A stretch of DNA of 64,000 nt from Rosenbergiella nectarea. GTDB taxonomy: Bacteria; Pseudomonadota; Gammaproteobacteria; Enterobacterales; Enterobacteriaceae. Made by a program: the position numbers and the translations under genes. Below, piece after piece: positions 37,004-47,119 of the stretch. Every line of letters begins with the position of its first letter. Positions within the stretch are counted from its first letter, which is position 1. A model generated the notes under the pieces. It was not told the DNA's origin and made no database searches. It worked only from the letters and a program-made list of their open reading frames with translations. The stretch is taken from assembly GCF_900111105.1 (NCBI RefSeq), contig NZ_FOGC01000002.1, positions 186,001 to 250,000 of the forward strand, read 5' to 3'.

Positions 37004-38503
37004 TTATCCGCGAAACGGATTCCCTGCACGAGGCGTACTGGTTGCAGAGGTAGACGAATGAGTCACCGGAGCCGTTGAGTTTAATGATGCTTGTTGCGTC
37101 CGTACCGGTGCTACACCATCGGCGCGGTTATCTTGTACTGGATTATCCGGCGCAACCGCTTGTGGAGAGGTTGATACATCCTTACCTAAGGTACTGTTTA
37201 ACGCGATAATATCTTGCTCGTTAAGGGTGCCTAACGCGTATTTGATATTGATTTGGTTAATCAGATAGCCGTAGCGTGCATCGGAGAGCTGTTGCTTGGC
37301 GTTATACAACGTGGTGGTCGCATCTAACACATCAACAATGGTACGGGTACCAACTTGGTAACCGGCTTCCATCGCATCAAGAGAGCTTTGCGCTGAAACC
37401 ACCGCTTGGCGGTAAGCATCGATACTGCTGATGGACGCATTAACATTGTTAAACGATGAACGAACGGTTTGTACCGCTGAACGGTGCGCGCTTTCTAATT
37501 TCTCGCTAGAGCTAACGAAGCTGTACTCAGCTTGTTTCACCTGAGAGGTTACCGATCCACCGGTATACAGCGGGATAGATAAGCTGACACCGACTTGATT
37601 ATTCCCCCCGATAGAATCTTGGGTAGTAGAGGTAGTGTGAGCGCGATAACCTTGATACTTGGTATTAGTCAGCCCCGTCGAGGCATTTAAGCTCAGAGTT
37701 GGCATGTGGCCAGTTTCATAATAACGAATTTGCTCACGCGCCAAGTCTTTTGACAGACGTGCGGAAAGCAACGACAAGTTATGGTTTTCAGCTTTGGTCA
37801 GTAAGGCATCGATAGGCTGCGGTCTTTCCGTTTTAAACCGGCCAATATCAAGTGAAGACAGGGAGAGGTAACTATTTCCAGTGACCTGACGCAGTGCCTC
37901 CATCTTATTATCGATATCATTACGTGCAGTGACCTCACTCGCTAATACGCTGTCGTATTGGGCACGAGCATTTTGCACATCGGTAATAGCCACCAGTCCA
38001 ACATTAAAACGTTGAGTGGTTTGATCGAGTTCGCGGTAAATCGATTGTTTCTGCGCTTCGACATACGAGAGCGTATCAATCGCATTAAGCACATTAAAGT
38101 AGGCGGTTGCGGTGTTTAAAATAAGATCTTGTTGCGCGACTTGGTAAGTCACATCTTGGATCCCTGCGGTTTTCTCTTGCAGAGTCAACGCGCGCCATTT
38201 CGACATATCAAAAATGGTTTGTGATAACTGTAAGGAACCGGCCCAAGCATTGGAACGTACACCGCTATTATCGCGATAACCACTATTGAAAGTGTAGTCC
38301 CCCCCCAGTCCCAGCTGCGGAAGTAATGGGCTACGCGATTCATTAATTTTTTCAAACGCAGCATCACGATCGGCCGCTGCACTACGTAAATCAGGATTGG
38401 TATCACGTGCTTGTTGATAAACTTGTAATAAGTTTTCAGCGTGGCCTAAATGACTGAAGCCAGCTAAGCTCAGACCAACGAGTACGGGGAGCAATTTTTT
38501 CAT
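37004..38503 (-). CDS. tolC: Outer membrane channel TolC
   Basis: TolC is the trimeric outer membrane exit duct for type I secretion and multidrug efflux pumps. The 499-residue product (E. coli 493) has a signal peptide (LLPVLVGLSLAGFSHLGHA before ENLLQVYQQARDTNPDLR), the two OEP repeats with long periplasmic helices, and barrel strands such as LGLGGDYTFNSGYRD and GVSLSIPLYTGGSVTSQ. The C-terminal tail is Pro-, Ser- and Thr-rich. A run of eight G (38299-38306) lies in the coding strand, yet the frame is intact. Confidence 0.97.
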   Translation of the reverse strand: MKKLLPVLVGLSLAGFSHLGHAENLLQVYQQARDTNPDLRSAAADRDAAFEKINESRSPLLPQLGLGGDYTFNSGYRDNSGVRSNAWAGSLQLSQTIFDMSKWRALTLQEKTAGIQDVTYQVAQQDLILNTATAYFNVLNAIDTLSYVEAQKQSIYRELDQTTQRFNVGLVAITDVQNARAQYDSVLASEVTARNDIDNKMEALRQVTGNSYLSLSSLDIGRFKTERPQPIDALLTKAENHNLSLLSARLSKDLAREQIRYYETGHMPTLSLNASTGLTNTKYQGYRAHTTSTTQDSIGGNNQVGVSLSIPLYTGGSVTSQVKQAEYSFVSSSEKLESAHRSAVQTVRSSFNNVNASISSIDAYRQAVVSAQSSLDAMEAGYQVGTRTIVDVLDATTTLYNAKQQLSDARYGYLINQINIKYALGTLNEQDIIALNSTLGKDVSTSPQAVAPDNPVQDNRADGVAPVRTQQASLNSTAPVTHSSTSATSTPRAGNPFRG

Positions 38504-38711
38504 TTGCGTTCCTTTGTGTTGCAGCGAAATTGCAAAAATAAAGTTGTCAGGTCAAAAAATTTTTCGAATTGTACCAGACAGACAGAATGAAATAAGTTGG
38601 CTGAACGTGCCTTACTTGGCGCGTTAGCGTAAAATATTGACTTAATAGCCCAGTTTTCTAGTAAAAATCGTCCTAGGACATTGGAACCACTCTACATCCG
38701 AGGTCTATTAT

Positions 38712-39347
38712 ATGTGCAAAAAGCCAAAATCTCCCACCCAATTTACACGCGATGATGTTGAAATTTTGCACCAAGAACCCATGTATAAGGGATTCTTTTC
38801 AATCGTTAAATATCGATTTCGACATCGGCTCTACGCTGGGGGCATGAGCGAGCCTGTCGTGCGTGAAGTATTTCAACGTGGAAAAGCGGTCGTTTTACTC
38901 CCTTATGATCCCGTTCGTGATGAAGTGGTATTAATTGAACAGATTCGCATTCCTGCTCTAGAGTCTGGGAAAACACCATGGCTGATTGAATTAGTCGCGG
39001 GTATTTGTGAGGCGGGAGAGTCGGATGAGGATGTGGCCCGTCGTGAAGCGCAAGAAGAGGCCGGTCTAGACATCGGGCGTACTAAGCCTCTACTCAGTTA
39101 TTTATCCAGTCCAGGCGGTAGCAGTGAGAGGCTAGCGATATTTATCGGCGAGGTCGACGCGACCAAAGCAGAAGGGAATCATGGGTTAGCGAGTGAAAAC
39201 GAGGACATTTTAGTCAGAGTAGTGAGTCGTGAACTCGCTTATCAGTGGGTCGAGTCGGGAATTATCGATAATGCAGCCTCTATTATCGCCCTCCAGTGGC
39301 TCGCCCTACATCATGAGCAAATACGTAATGAGTGGTTATCTTCATGA
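38712..39347 (+). CDS. nudF: ADP-ribose pyrophosphatase NudF
   Basis: NudF hydrolyses ADP-ribose to AMP and ribose 5-phosphate. The 211-residue product (E. coli 209) carries a complete Nudix box, [20 protein letters not shown] with AGL following, and [19 protein letters not shown] at the N-terminal dimer region. It begins the cluster nudF-yqiB-cpdA-yqiA-parE, divergent from tolC as in E. coli. Its stop overlaps the yqiB start (ATGA). Confidence 0.96.
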   Translation: MCKKPKSPTQFTRDDVEILHQEPMYKGFFSIVKYRFRHRLYAGGMSEPVVREVFQRGKAVVLLPYDPVRDEVVLIEQIRIPALESGKTPWLIELVAGICEAGESDEDVARREAQEEAGLDIGRTKPLLSYLSSPGGSSERLAIFIGEVDATKAEGNHGLASENEDILVRVVSRELAYQWVESGIIDNAASIIALQWLALHHEQIRNEWLSS

Positions 39348-39775
39348 AACAGCAATACACCCCCAATTTTCCAGAAATGATGCGCTTAAATGAAACAAAC
39401 TATGCGCAATTACGGAGATTGATCCCAAGAGAAGAGGTAGAAGGAGCCGCCTTGACCTACCAAGTGAATGGCATCCACTATCAAGTGGTGATCGAGGAAT
39501 CGACTCGTTACACCACCCGCGTGATGATTAAACAAGTCGCGCCAGTCGTCAGTTATTGGCAATTGCCGTCGATGTCTGTACGGTTATACCATGATGCGAT
39601 GGTTGCAGAAGTGTGTTCGACACAACAGATCTATCGCTTCAAAGCACGCTATGATTACCCGAATCGGAAACTGCATCAACGTGATGAAAAGCATCAAATT
39701 AATCAGTTTCTCTCTGAATGGCTACGGTATTGTCTGGTGCAAGGTGTGATGGCAACGCCGCTGCCTGAGATGTGA
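39344..39775 (+). CDS. yqiB: DUF1249 protein YqiB
   Basis: A 143-residue protein of the DUF1249 family (E. coli YqiB 140), function unknown. It starts [27 protein letters not shown] and has the conserved end [20 protein letters not shown]. The ATG at 39344 overlaps the nudF stop; the earlier in-frame GTG at 39332 is rejected. It is held between nudF and cpdA in many Enterobacterales. Confidence 0.93.
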   Translation: MKQQYTPNFPEMMRLNETNYAQLRRLIPREEVEGAALTYQVNGIHYQVVIEESTRYTTRVMIKQVAPVVSYWQLPSMSVRLYHDAMVAEVCSTQQIYRFKARYDYPNRKLHQRDEKHQINQFLSEWLRYCLVQGVMATPLPEM

Positions 39776-39814
39776 GACAATAGTAATTTCAACGCGGATA
39801 AAAGGTGAGTTTTA

Positions 39815-40639
39815 GTGAATTCTTTAGTGCCAGAGATCGCTGATAATCGGAGCATCCGGCTCCTACAACTCACTGATATGCACCTCTTTAAAACCCCACA
39901 AGAGAGTCTATTAGGGGTCAATACATGGCAAAGCTACCAAGCGGTAATAGACGCGGTTATCGCTGAACAACGTCAAATCGATTTGATTATTGCCACGGGT
40001 GACCTCGCCCAAGATCATAGCCCTGAGGCCTACCATGCTTTTGCTAAAGGTATTCGTCGATTACAGAAGCCCTGTGTATGGTTACCCGGTAACCATGACT
40101 TTCAGCCGGCCATGGTTAAAACCTTGGCAAGTGAAGGGGTCTGTGATCAAAAATCCGTGCTACTTGGCGACCAGTGGCAGCTTCTACTGCTCGACAGCCA
40201 AGTGCATGGTGTTCCCCATGGCTTGCTCAGCGACTATCAGCTGCAATGGTTAGGCGATGCATTGGCTCGGCATCCGCAGCGTCACACCATTATTTTGCTC
40301 CATCATCATCCTATTCCCTCGGGGTGTACGTGGTTAGATACTCACAGCCTACGTAATTCGCATCAATTAGCCGAGGTGTTGCAGGATTATCCGCTCGCCA
40401 AAACGGTGGTGTGTGGCCATATTCATCAAGAGATGGATGACCTTTGGCAGGGCCGGCGTGTGCTGTCCACGCCCTCAACCTGCGTACAGTTTCGTCCGCA
40501 ATGTACCGGATTTACTATCGATAACCAGTCGCCAGGATGGCGTTGGCTTGAGTTGCGCCCAGACGGAGAGGTAGTGACTGAGGTGCAACGTCTCTTCGGC
40601 CCACAATTTCAGCCCGATTTTCATTCTGAAGGGTATTAA
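39815..40639 (+). CDS. cpdA: 3',5'-cyclic AMP phosphodiesterase CpdA
   Basis: CpdA lowers the cAMP level by hydrolysis to AMP. The 274-residue product (E. coli 275) is a metallophosphoesterase with all the metal motifs: [36 protein letters not shown] and [11 protein letters not shown]. It starts at GTG (39815) behind AAGGTGAG. The yqiA ATG comes two bases after its stop. Confidence 0.96.
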   Translation: MNSLVPEIADNRSIRLLQLTDMHLFKTPQESLLGVNTWQSYQAVIDAVIAEQRQIDLIIATGDLAQDHSPEAYHAFAKGIRRLQKPCVWLPGNHDFQPAMVKTLASEGVCDQKSVLLGDQWQLLLLDSQVHGVPHGLLSDYQLQWLGDALARHPQRHTIILLHHHPIPSGCTWLDTHSLRNSHQLAEVLQDYPLAKTVVCGHIHQEMDDLWQGRRVLSTPSTCVQFRPQCTGFTIDNQSPGWRWLELRPDGEVVTEVQRLFGPQFQPDFHSEGY

Positions 40640-40641
40640 CG

Positions 40642-41223
40642 ATGCCGACATTGCTGTATCTCCATGGCTTCAATAGTTCGCCTCGCTCTGAAAAAGCCGC
40701 TCTATTAGCCAGTTGGTTGGCGGAAAATGCCCCAACCATTCATTTGCACGTCCCAGAACTCCCTGCGACGCCAGAGAATATTTCGACGTTTTTAGAGGTG
40801 CAACTTGCGCAGTGTAAACAGCGCCCAGTTGGAATAGTCGGATCATCGTTGGGAGGATATTATGCAACATGGTTGTCACAACGTTATGGTGTTCCTGCGG
40901 TAGTGATCAATCCTGCAGTGAGGCCCTTTGAGTTATTATTGAATTTTTTAGGCGATAACCAGAATCCATACACAGGGCAAAAATATGTGTTAGAGTCTCG
41001 CCATATAGACGATTTAAAGACGCTTGAAGTGACCCGGTTAATCGAGCCTGAACTGCTCTGGTTACTGCAACAAACCGGCGATGAGGTGTTAGAGTATACT
41101 CAAGCCGTTGCTTACTATTCAGCATGCCGTCAAACGATTGAACAGGGGGGAAACCATGCTTTTATCTCTGTCGAGCGTCACTTTCCATCGATAATCGAAT
41201 TTCTTGGTTTAACGCGTTGTTAA
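40642..41223 (+). CDS. yqiA: Esterase YqiA
   Basis: A 193-residue alpha/beta-hydrolase (E. coli YqiA 193) active on short acyl esters in E. coli. It begins [17 protein letters not shown], has the nucleophile elbow [16 protein letters not shown] and a C-terminal catalytic His in [11 protein letters not shown]. It lies between cpdA and parE, with 30 bases to parE, and is probably co-transcribed. Confidence 0.95.
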   Translation: MPTLLYLHGFNSSPRSEKAALLASWLAENAPTIHLHVPELPATPENISTFLEVQLAQCKQRPVGIVGSSLGGYYATWLSQRYGVPAVVINPAVRPFELLLNFLGDNQNPYTGQKYVLESRHIDDLKTLEVTRLIEPELLWLLQQTGDEVLEYTQAVAYYSACRQTIEQGGNHAFISVERHFPSIIEFLGLTRC

Positions 41224-41253
41224 CCACTCACACTGTATAAACGAAAGAAGATA

Positions 41254-43149
41254 ATGACTCAATCAAGTTATAACGCTGCCGATATCGAAGTTCTCACCGG
41301 ACTTGAGCCAGTACGACGTCGCCCCGGTATGTATACCGACACTGTTCGTCCTAATCACTTGGCACAAGAAGTGATTGATAACAGTATCGATGAAGCGCTA
41401 GCGGGACATGCTAAGCGTGTTGAGGTCATTCTCCATGCCGATCAATCACTGGAAGTGATCGATGATGGACGAGGAATGCCGGTTGATATCCATCCCGAAG
41501 AGGGCGTGCCAGCAGTAGAACTGATTCTTTGCCGTCTGCATGCGGGGGGTAAATTCTCCAATAAAAACTATCAGTTTTCCGGTGGCTTACACGGTGTGGG
41601 TATCTCAGTCGTTAACGCCCTCTCTACCCGCGTTGAAGTCACGGTCAAGCGTGGGGGCGAAGTCTACGATATGGCCTTCGAGAATGGCGATAAGGTCCAA
41701 GACTTAGTCGTCACCGGTACGGTCGGTCGTCGTAATACAGGGACGCGCGTTCATTTCTGGCCTGATAGTCATTTTTTCGATACGCCAAAATTTTCCGTCA
41801 GCCGCCTGAGTCATCTTCTAAAAGCGAAAGCCGTACTTTGCCCGGGTGTCGAAATTGTTTTTAAAGACAAGGTCAACGATAGCGAACAACGCTGGTGCTA
41901 TCAGGACGGTCTTACCGACTACTTACGTGAAGCGGTTAATGGCCTTCCCGTGTTACCCGAGGAGCCTTTCGTTGGGTCGTTTTCCGGCGAGACGGAAGCG
42001 GTTGACTGGGCGCTAGTGTGGTTACCTGAAGGTGGGGAACTGCTAACCGAAAGTTACGTTAACTTGATCCCGACTATGCAAGGGGGCACTCACGTTAACG
42101 GGTTACGCCAAGGTCTGTTGGACGCAATGCGTAACTTTTGCGAGTACCGAAATATTCTGCCGCGCGGGGTGAAACTCTCCGCCGAGGATATCTGGGATCG
42201 TTGTGCCTATGTGTTGTCGGTAAAAATGCAGGATCCACAATTTGCAGGGCAGACCAAAGAGCGTCTATCCTCGCGTCAATCCGCCGGTTTTGTGGCTAAC
42301 GTTGTGAAAGATGCGTTCAGTTTATGGTTAAATCAGAACGTACAGATTGCTGAGCAACTGGCAGAACTGGCGATTGCTAGCGCACAACGACGTCTGCGTG
42401 CGGCCAAAAAAGTGGTGCGTAAGAAACTGACCAGTGGGCCGGCATTACCCGGAAAACTAGCCGACTGTACGGCGCAAGACTTGTCTCGGACCGAACTGTT
42501 TCTGGTCGAGGGCGATTCTGCCGGGGGATCCGCAAAACAAGCCCGCGAGCGCGAATTCCAAGCGATAATGCCTCTTAAGGGAAAAATTCTTAATACATGG
42601 GAAGTCTCTTCTGATGAAGTGTTGGGATCTCAAGAGGTGCATGATATTTCGGTGGCGATCGGTATCGATCCAGACAGTGAAGATTTAAGCCAACTGCGCT
42701 ACGGTAAAGTCTGCATTTTGGCCGATGCTGACTCTGACGGATTACACATCGCCACGTTATTATGCGCGCTGTTCGTTAAACATTTCAGAAACTTAGTGCG
42801 TAATGGCCACGTCTATGTCGCCATGCCGCCGCTGTACCGCATCGATCTGGGTAAAGAGGTGCATTATGCGCTGGATGATGATGAAAAGGAGGTCATCATT
42901 GATAAGCTTAGCCGTAAGCGGGGAAAAATTAGCGTACAGCGCTTCAAAGGCTTGGGCGAGATGAACCCATCACAACTGCGTGAAACCACCTTAGATCCGA
43001 ATACTCGTCGTCTGGTGCAACTGACGATTAGCGATGAGGATGAGGCGGAAACCCTACGGGTTATGGATATGCTACTCGCGAAGAAGCGTTCGGAAGATCG
43101 CCGGAATTGGCTACAGGAGCAAGGAGATCAGGTCGAGATCGAACTCTGA
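41254..43149 (+). CDS. parE: DNA topoisomerase IV subunit B
   Basis: ParE is the ATPase subunit of topoisomerase IV, which unlinks daughter chromosomes. The 631-residue product (E. coli 630) has the GHKL ATP site (EVIDNSIDEALAGHA; IDDGRGMPVD; GGLHGVGISVVNALS), the transducer Lys region, and the Toprim domain with FLVEGDSAGGSAKQARERE and DADSDGLHIATLL. It ends the nudF-parE cluster and is convergent with mdaB. Confidence 0.98.
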   Translation: MTQSSYNAADIEVLTGLEPVRRRPGMYTDTVRPNHLAQEVIDNSIDEALAGHAKRVEVILHADQSLEVIDDGRGMPVDIHPEEGVPAVELILCRLHAGGKFSNKNYQFSGGLHGVGISVVNALSTRVEVTVKRGGEVYDMAFENGDKVQDLVVTGTVGRRNTGTRVHFWPDSHFFDTPKFSVSRLSHLLKAKAVLCPGVEIVFKDKVNDSEQRWCYQDGLTDYLREAVNGLPVLPEEPFVGSFSGETEAVDWALVWLPEGGELLTESYVNLIPTMQGGTHVNGLRQGLLDAMRNFCEYRNILPRGVKLSAEDIWDRCAYVLSVKMQDPQFAGQTKERLSSRQSAGFVANVVKDAFSLWLNQNVQIAEQLAELAIASAQRRLRAAKKVVRKKLTSGPALPGKLADCTAQDLSRTELFLVEGDSAGGSAKQAREREFQAIMPLKGKILNTWEVSSDEVLGSQEVHDISVAIGIDPDSEDLSQLRYGKVCILADADSDGLHIATLLCALFVKHFRNLVRNGHVYVAMPPLYRIDLGKEVHYALDDDEKEVIIDKLSRKRGKISVQRFKGLGEMNPSQLRETTLDPNTRRLVQLTISDEDEAETLRVMDMLLAKKRSEDRRNWLQEQGDQVEIEL

Positions 43150-43161
43150 TCCCCAGAAGTA

Positions 43162-43749
43162 TTACGCCTGGCCGAAGGTATCGGTCAGGTGTTTTTGATA
43201 GTCACGGATATAGGTCGGGACATCAGGACGTTTAATCACATCGTTACAGATAAAGGTTGGATGTGCGGTCATCCCTAAGAATTGGAAGGCCTTGTGTGTG
43301 TGCAGGTAAACACCGTCGACGCCGACACCTTCGAAGAACTGTTCTTTATCGGTAAATGCCTGCAGCGGCGCGTTCCAAGTCAATGATAGCAGGTAGTGTT
43401 TGCCCTGCAACAGGCCACCAGAACCATAATGTTTTTCGCTATTGTCGCGACTGCGTCCATCATTGGCATAAAGGCGTCCGTGTCCGAAGGTAAACACTTC
43501 GTCGATGTATTTCTTTACCGTCCATGGCTCGCCCATCCACCAGCCTGGCATCTGCAGAATAAGGCTATCGGCAGCGACAAACTGTTCAATCTCTTGTTCA
43601 ATATCATAGTCATCGGTCACACGCACTTTAGTCACTTTGTGACCCAGAGCGTTGAGTGTCTCTTCCGCGGTGGTGGCCAAGGTATGGTTGAGTTCACCTT
43701 GCGAGTGGCCGAAGGTGGTCCCGCCATCAATAATGTGGATGTGGCTCAT
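43162..43749 (-). CDS. mdaB: NADPH:quinone oxidoreductase MdaB
   Basis: A 195-residue flavodoxin-fold quinone reductase (E. coli MdaB 193) that reduces quinones by two electrons and limits oxidative damage. It shows the FMN loop IDGGTTFGHSQGELN, LQMPGWWMGEPWTVKKYIDEVF and SLTWNAPLQAF. It lies between parE and parC on the opposite strand, close to the E. coli arrangement (parE, qseBC, mdaB), but qseBC is absent here. Confidence 0.95.
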   Translation of the reverse strand: MSHIHIIDGGTTFGHSQGELNHTLATTAEETLNALGHKVTKVRVTDDYDIEQEIEQFVAADSLILQMPGWWMGEPWTVKKYIDEVFTFGHGRLYANDGRSRDNSEKHYGSGGLLQGKHYLLSLTWNAPLQAFTDKEQFFEGVGVDGVYLHTHKAFQFLGMTAHPTFICNDVIKRPDVPTYIRDYQKHLTDTFGQA

Positions 43750-43948
43750 TAGTCTTCTCTCATGTCAAATTAGGGGAGTTGTCCTCAAGAATTATCCACA
43801 ATTTACGCGCAGATAATTAACGCTCTATGCGGTAGCGGCGCAGAGCAAAATCAGAGTTATTGTGACTAACGATGTCTAATAAGGTACTATCGCGGGCAAA
43901 TAATCCCGCCAGAAATAGGTATCCCGGGAGTGAAGTGAGGAATAATTC

Positions 43949-46186
43949 ATGAGTGTAATCACGCAGGACGGCGTTGAGCGCCGCGCACTACACGAATTTA
44001 CTGAGAATTCTTATCTCAATTATTCGATGTATGTCATTATGGATCGCGCATTGCCTTATATTGGAGACGGCCTTAAACCGGTACAGCGTCGCATCATTTA
44101 TGCGATGTCAGAATTGGGTCTCAATGCTAGCGCAAAATTTAAAAAATCGGCGCGTACTGTCGGTGATGTGCTCGGTAAGTACCACCCCCATGGCGATAGC
44201 GCCTGCTATGAAGCCATGGTACTCATGGCGCAGCCATTTTCCTATCGTTATCCACTGATCGATGGGCAAGGTAACTGGGGGGCGCCAGATGATCCAAAGT
44301 CCTTCGCTGCCATGCGTTACACCGAGTCGCGACTCTCTAAATATGCTCAAACATTATTGGCTGAACTAGGGCAGGGCACGGTCGATTTCATTCCAAACTT
44401 TGATGGTACGCTGGAACAGCCGAAAATGCTGCCTGCGCGCTTACCGAATATCCTGCTAAATGGTACTACCGGTATTGCGGTGGGAATGGCCACGGATATT
44501 CCGCCACATAATCTGCGCGAAGTGGCTCAGGCGACCATTGCTCTCATCGATAAACCCGAGACCTCTTTAGAATCACTATTAGATATTGTTCAAGGTCCGG
44601 ATTTTCCGACGGAAGCGGAAATCATCACACCACGTAAAGAGATTCGCAAAATTTATGAAACCGGACGCGGCAGTATCCGCCAGCGCGCCGTCTGGCAAGT
44701 AGAGGATGGTGAGATCGTCGTCACTGCGTTACCTCACCAAGCCTCTGGATCTAAGGTGTTGGAACAGATCGCGACCCAAATGCGTAATAAAAAGCTACCG
44801 ATGGTCGAGGATCTCCGCGATGAATCTGACCATCAAAGCCCGACACGCATCGTCATTGTGCCGCGTTCAAATCGTGTCGATAGTGAAGCATTGATGAATC
44901 ACCTCTTTGCCACGACCGATCTAGAAAAGAGCTATCGTGTTAACCTGAATATGATTGGCTTGGATAATCGTCCAGCCGTCAAGAATCTTCGAGAAATTCT
45001 TAGTGAGTGGCTAACGTATCGACGCGATACCGTGCGTCGTCGATTGTCATATCGTTTAGAAAAAGTGTTAAACCGATTACATATTTTAGAAGGCCTTCTT
45101 GTCGCGTTCTTGAATATCGACGAAGTAATCGAAATAATCCGTAATGAGGATGAGCCTAAGCGTGCGTTAATCGCTCGGTTTGGATTAAGTGAGACACAAG
45201 CAGAAGCTATCCTCGAATTGAAATTACGTCACCTCGCCCGTCTTGAAGAGATGAAGATTCGAGGTGAGCAGCAAGATCTAGAAAAAGAGCGCGATGAGTT
45301 ACAAGCGCTATTAGCGTCAGAACGTAAAATGAATACGTTATTGAAGAAAGAGTTACAAGCGGATGCCAAACTCTATGGCGATGATCGTCGCTCACCTCTG
45401 CAAGAACGTAGTGAGGCTAAAGCAATCAGCGAAACAGATTTAGTCCCTTCCGAACCGGTCACCATTGTCCTATCACAAATGGGGTGGATACGCGCTGCGC
45501 GGGGTCACGATATTGACCCAACGGGACTGAGCTATAAAGCCGGAGATAACTACTTAGCATCGGCCAAAGGTAAAAGCAATCAACCCGTTAGCGTGATTGA
45601 CTCGACTGGTCGTAGCTACACCTTAGATCCGAGTACGCTCCCTTCAGCGCGAGGGCAGGGTGAACCGATCACCGGTAAAATTACGCCGCCACCTGGGGCA
45701 ACCGTGCAACAGGTGCTGATGGAACCGGATGAAACTAAGTTGCTCATGGCATCGGATGCCGGTTACGGCTTTATCTGTACTTTTGCAGATTTACAATCAA
45801 GGACTAAATCCGGTAAAGCCTTGCTGACATTACCTGATCAAGCGAAGGTCATGACGCCACAAGTTATTGATCCGGCCAACGATCAGCTGTTAGTCATTAC
45901 CGAAGCGGGTCGAATGCTAATGTTCTCCGTCAGCGATCTGCCGCAATTATCGAAAGGAAAAGGGAATAAAATTATTTCCATTCCAAGCGCCGATTTCGCG
46001 GCAGGAAAAGATAAGCTGTTATGGCTACTTTTACTGAATGAAGAAAGTAGCGTTACGCTCTACGTCGGTAAACGTAAACTGAAACTCCGTAGTGAAGAGT
46101 TACAGAAATTTAAAGCAGAGAGAGGCCGCAAAGGGACATTATTACCGCGAGGATTACAACGTATTGATCGCGTCGATATTGAATAA
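43949..46186 (+). CDS. parC: DNA topoisomerase IV subunit A
   Basis: ParC carries the DNA cleavage site of topoisomerase IV. The 745-residue product (E. coli 752) has the winged-helix region with [14 protein letters not shown] and the catalytic Tyr at 124 in [14 protein letters not shown]. Offset by four from E. coli, the quinolone-determining positions are Ser84 and Glu88, the susceptible-type residues. The C-terminal beta-pinwheel follows from about 500. The ATG follows GTGAGGAATAATTC. Confidence 0.98.
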   Translation: MSVITQDGVERRALHEFTENSYLNYSMYVIMDRALPYIGDGLKPVQRRIIYAMSELGLNASAKFKKSARTVGDVLGKYHPHGDSACYEAMVLMAQPFSYRYPLIDGQGNWGAPDDPKSFAAMRYTESRLSKYAQTLLAELGQGTVDFIPNFDGTLEQPKMLPARLPNILLNGTTGIAVGMATDIPPHNLREVAQATIALIDKPETSLESLLDIVQGPDFPTEAEIITPRKEIRKIYETGRGSIRQRAVWQVEDGEIVVTALPHQASGSKVLEQIATQMRNKKLPMVEDLRDESDHQSPTRIVIVPRSNRVDSEALMNHLFATTDLEKSYRVNLNMIGLDNRPAVKNLREILSEWLTYRRDTVRRRLSYRLEKVLNRLHILEGLLVAFLNIDEVIEIIRNEDEPKRALIARFGLSETQAEAILELKLRHLARLEEMKIRGEQQDLEKERDELQALLASERKMNTLLKKELQADAKLYGDDRRSPLQERSEAKAISETDLVPSEPVTIVLSQMGWIRAARGHDIDPTGLSYKAGDNYLASAKGKSNQPVSVIDSTGRSYTLDPSTLPSARGQGEPITGKITPPPGATVQQVLMEPDETKLLMASDAGYGFICTFADLQSRTKSGKALLTLPDQAKVMTPQVIDPANDQLLVITEAGRMLMFSVSDLPQLSKGKGNKIISIPSADFAAGKDKLLWLLLLNEESSVTLYVGKRKLKLRSEELQKFKAERGRKGTLLPRGLQRIDRVDIE

Positions 46187-46327
46187 TTGTCTTCACTTTG
46201 CAGAATGAACAAAGCTTGGGTAAGGGAAGGGGTATCGCGTAAAGGGCTTTAGGCTTGAGCGATACTATCCTTGAATGAAGAATATTTAAGGAGGGGAGTG
46301 AGTGCATTCTCCTTATTTGAGGGCAAT

Positions 46328-47065
46328 ATGCTGTTAATTTTACGAGCGATCATCGTCGTCGTGTACTCTATTCTGGTCTGTTTAGTCGGCTGTATATGGT
46401 GTCTATTTTCGCCACGCAATCCACGACATGTGGCGACCTTCGCCCATATGTTTGGTAAATTAAGCCACGTATTTGGTATTACGCTTGATATTCGTAAGCC
46501 TGCCGGAATTGAAGAAGTCGGTAACGCGATTTATATCGCTAACCATCAAAATAACTACGACATGGTGACTGCGGCGAATATGGTGCAAGCCCCGACGGTC
46601 ACTGTCGGTAAAAAGAGCCTAGCGTGGATCCCTTTTTTCGGTCAATTGTATTGGCTGACGGGTAATTTACTGATTGACCGCGATAACAAGGCAAAAGCAC
46701 ACGGCAGTATTAACCAAGTTGTGGAACAACTGAAAAATGGCCGCGTGTCATTCTGGATGTTCCCAGAAGGGACACGTAGCCGTGGCCGTGGATTATTACC
46801 TTTTAAAACCGGCGCATTTCACGCAGCATTGGCGGCAGGGGTACCGATCATTCCCATAGTGGTATCGGACACTCATGACAAAATTAACCTTAATCGCCTG
46901 AGAAATGGGTTAGTTATTATCGAAATGCTACCGCCAATTGATACCACTCCTTTCCAAGATCAATCAGCAAGAAAGTTGACCAATTACTGTCGTGAAGTGA
47001 TGCAGCAAAAATTGGATGAGTTAAACGCTGAAGTTGCACGTCGTGAAACAGACCGCGTTAATTAA
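46328..47065 (+). CDS. plsC: 1-acyl-sn-glycerol-3-phosphate acyltransferase
   Basis: PlsC makes phosphatidic acid from lysophosphatidic acid. The 245-residue product equals E. coli in length. It starts with a membrane helix (LLILRAIIVVVYSILVCLVG), then the acyltransferase motifs NHQNNYD (His-x4-Asp), FPEGTRSRGRGLLPFKTG and VPIIPIVVSD. The ATG at 46328 follows GAGGG; the longer frame from 46271 adds unlike residues and is rejected. It lies between parC and ftsP, as in E. coli. Confidence 0.96.
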   Translation: MLLILRAIIVVVYSILVCLVGCIWCLFSPRNPRHVATFAHMFGKLSHVFGITLDIRKPAGIEEVGNAIYIANHQNNYDMVTAANMVQAPTVTVGKKSLAWIPFFGQLYWLTGNLLIDRDNKAKAHGSINQVVEQLKNGRVSFWMFPEGTRSRGRGLLPFKTGAFHAALAAGVPIIPIVVSDTHDKINLNRLRNGLVIIEMLPPIDTTPFQDQSARKLTNYCREVMQQKLDELNAEVARRETDRVN

Positions 47066-47119
47066 TTACGGCTTATACCAAGGCTCACACATTACCCTTT
47101 TGTTTAAGGTTACTCGTTA

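Noticed and set aside
38299-38306. Run of eight G in tolC as a possible phase-variation tract
   Set aside because: The tolC frame is intact and the gene is important for export; a run of this length can occur by chance. It also shows that tract length alone does not prove phase variation in the adhesin.
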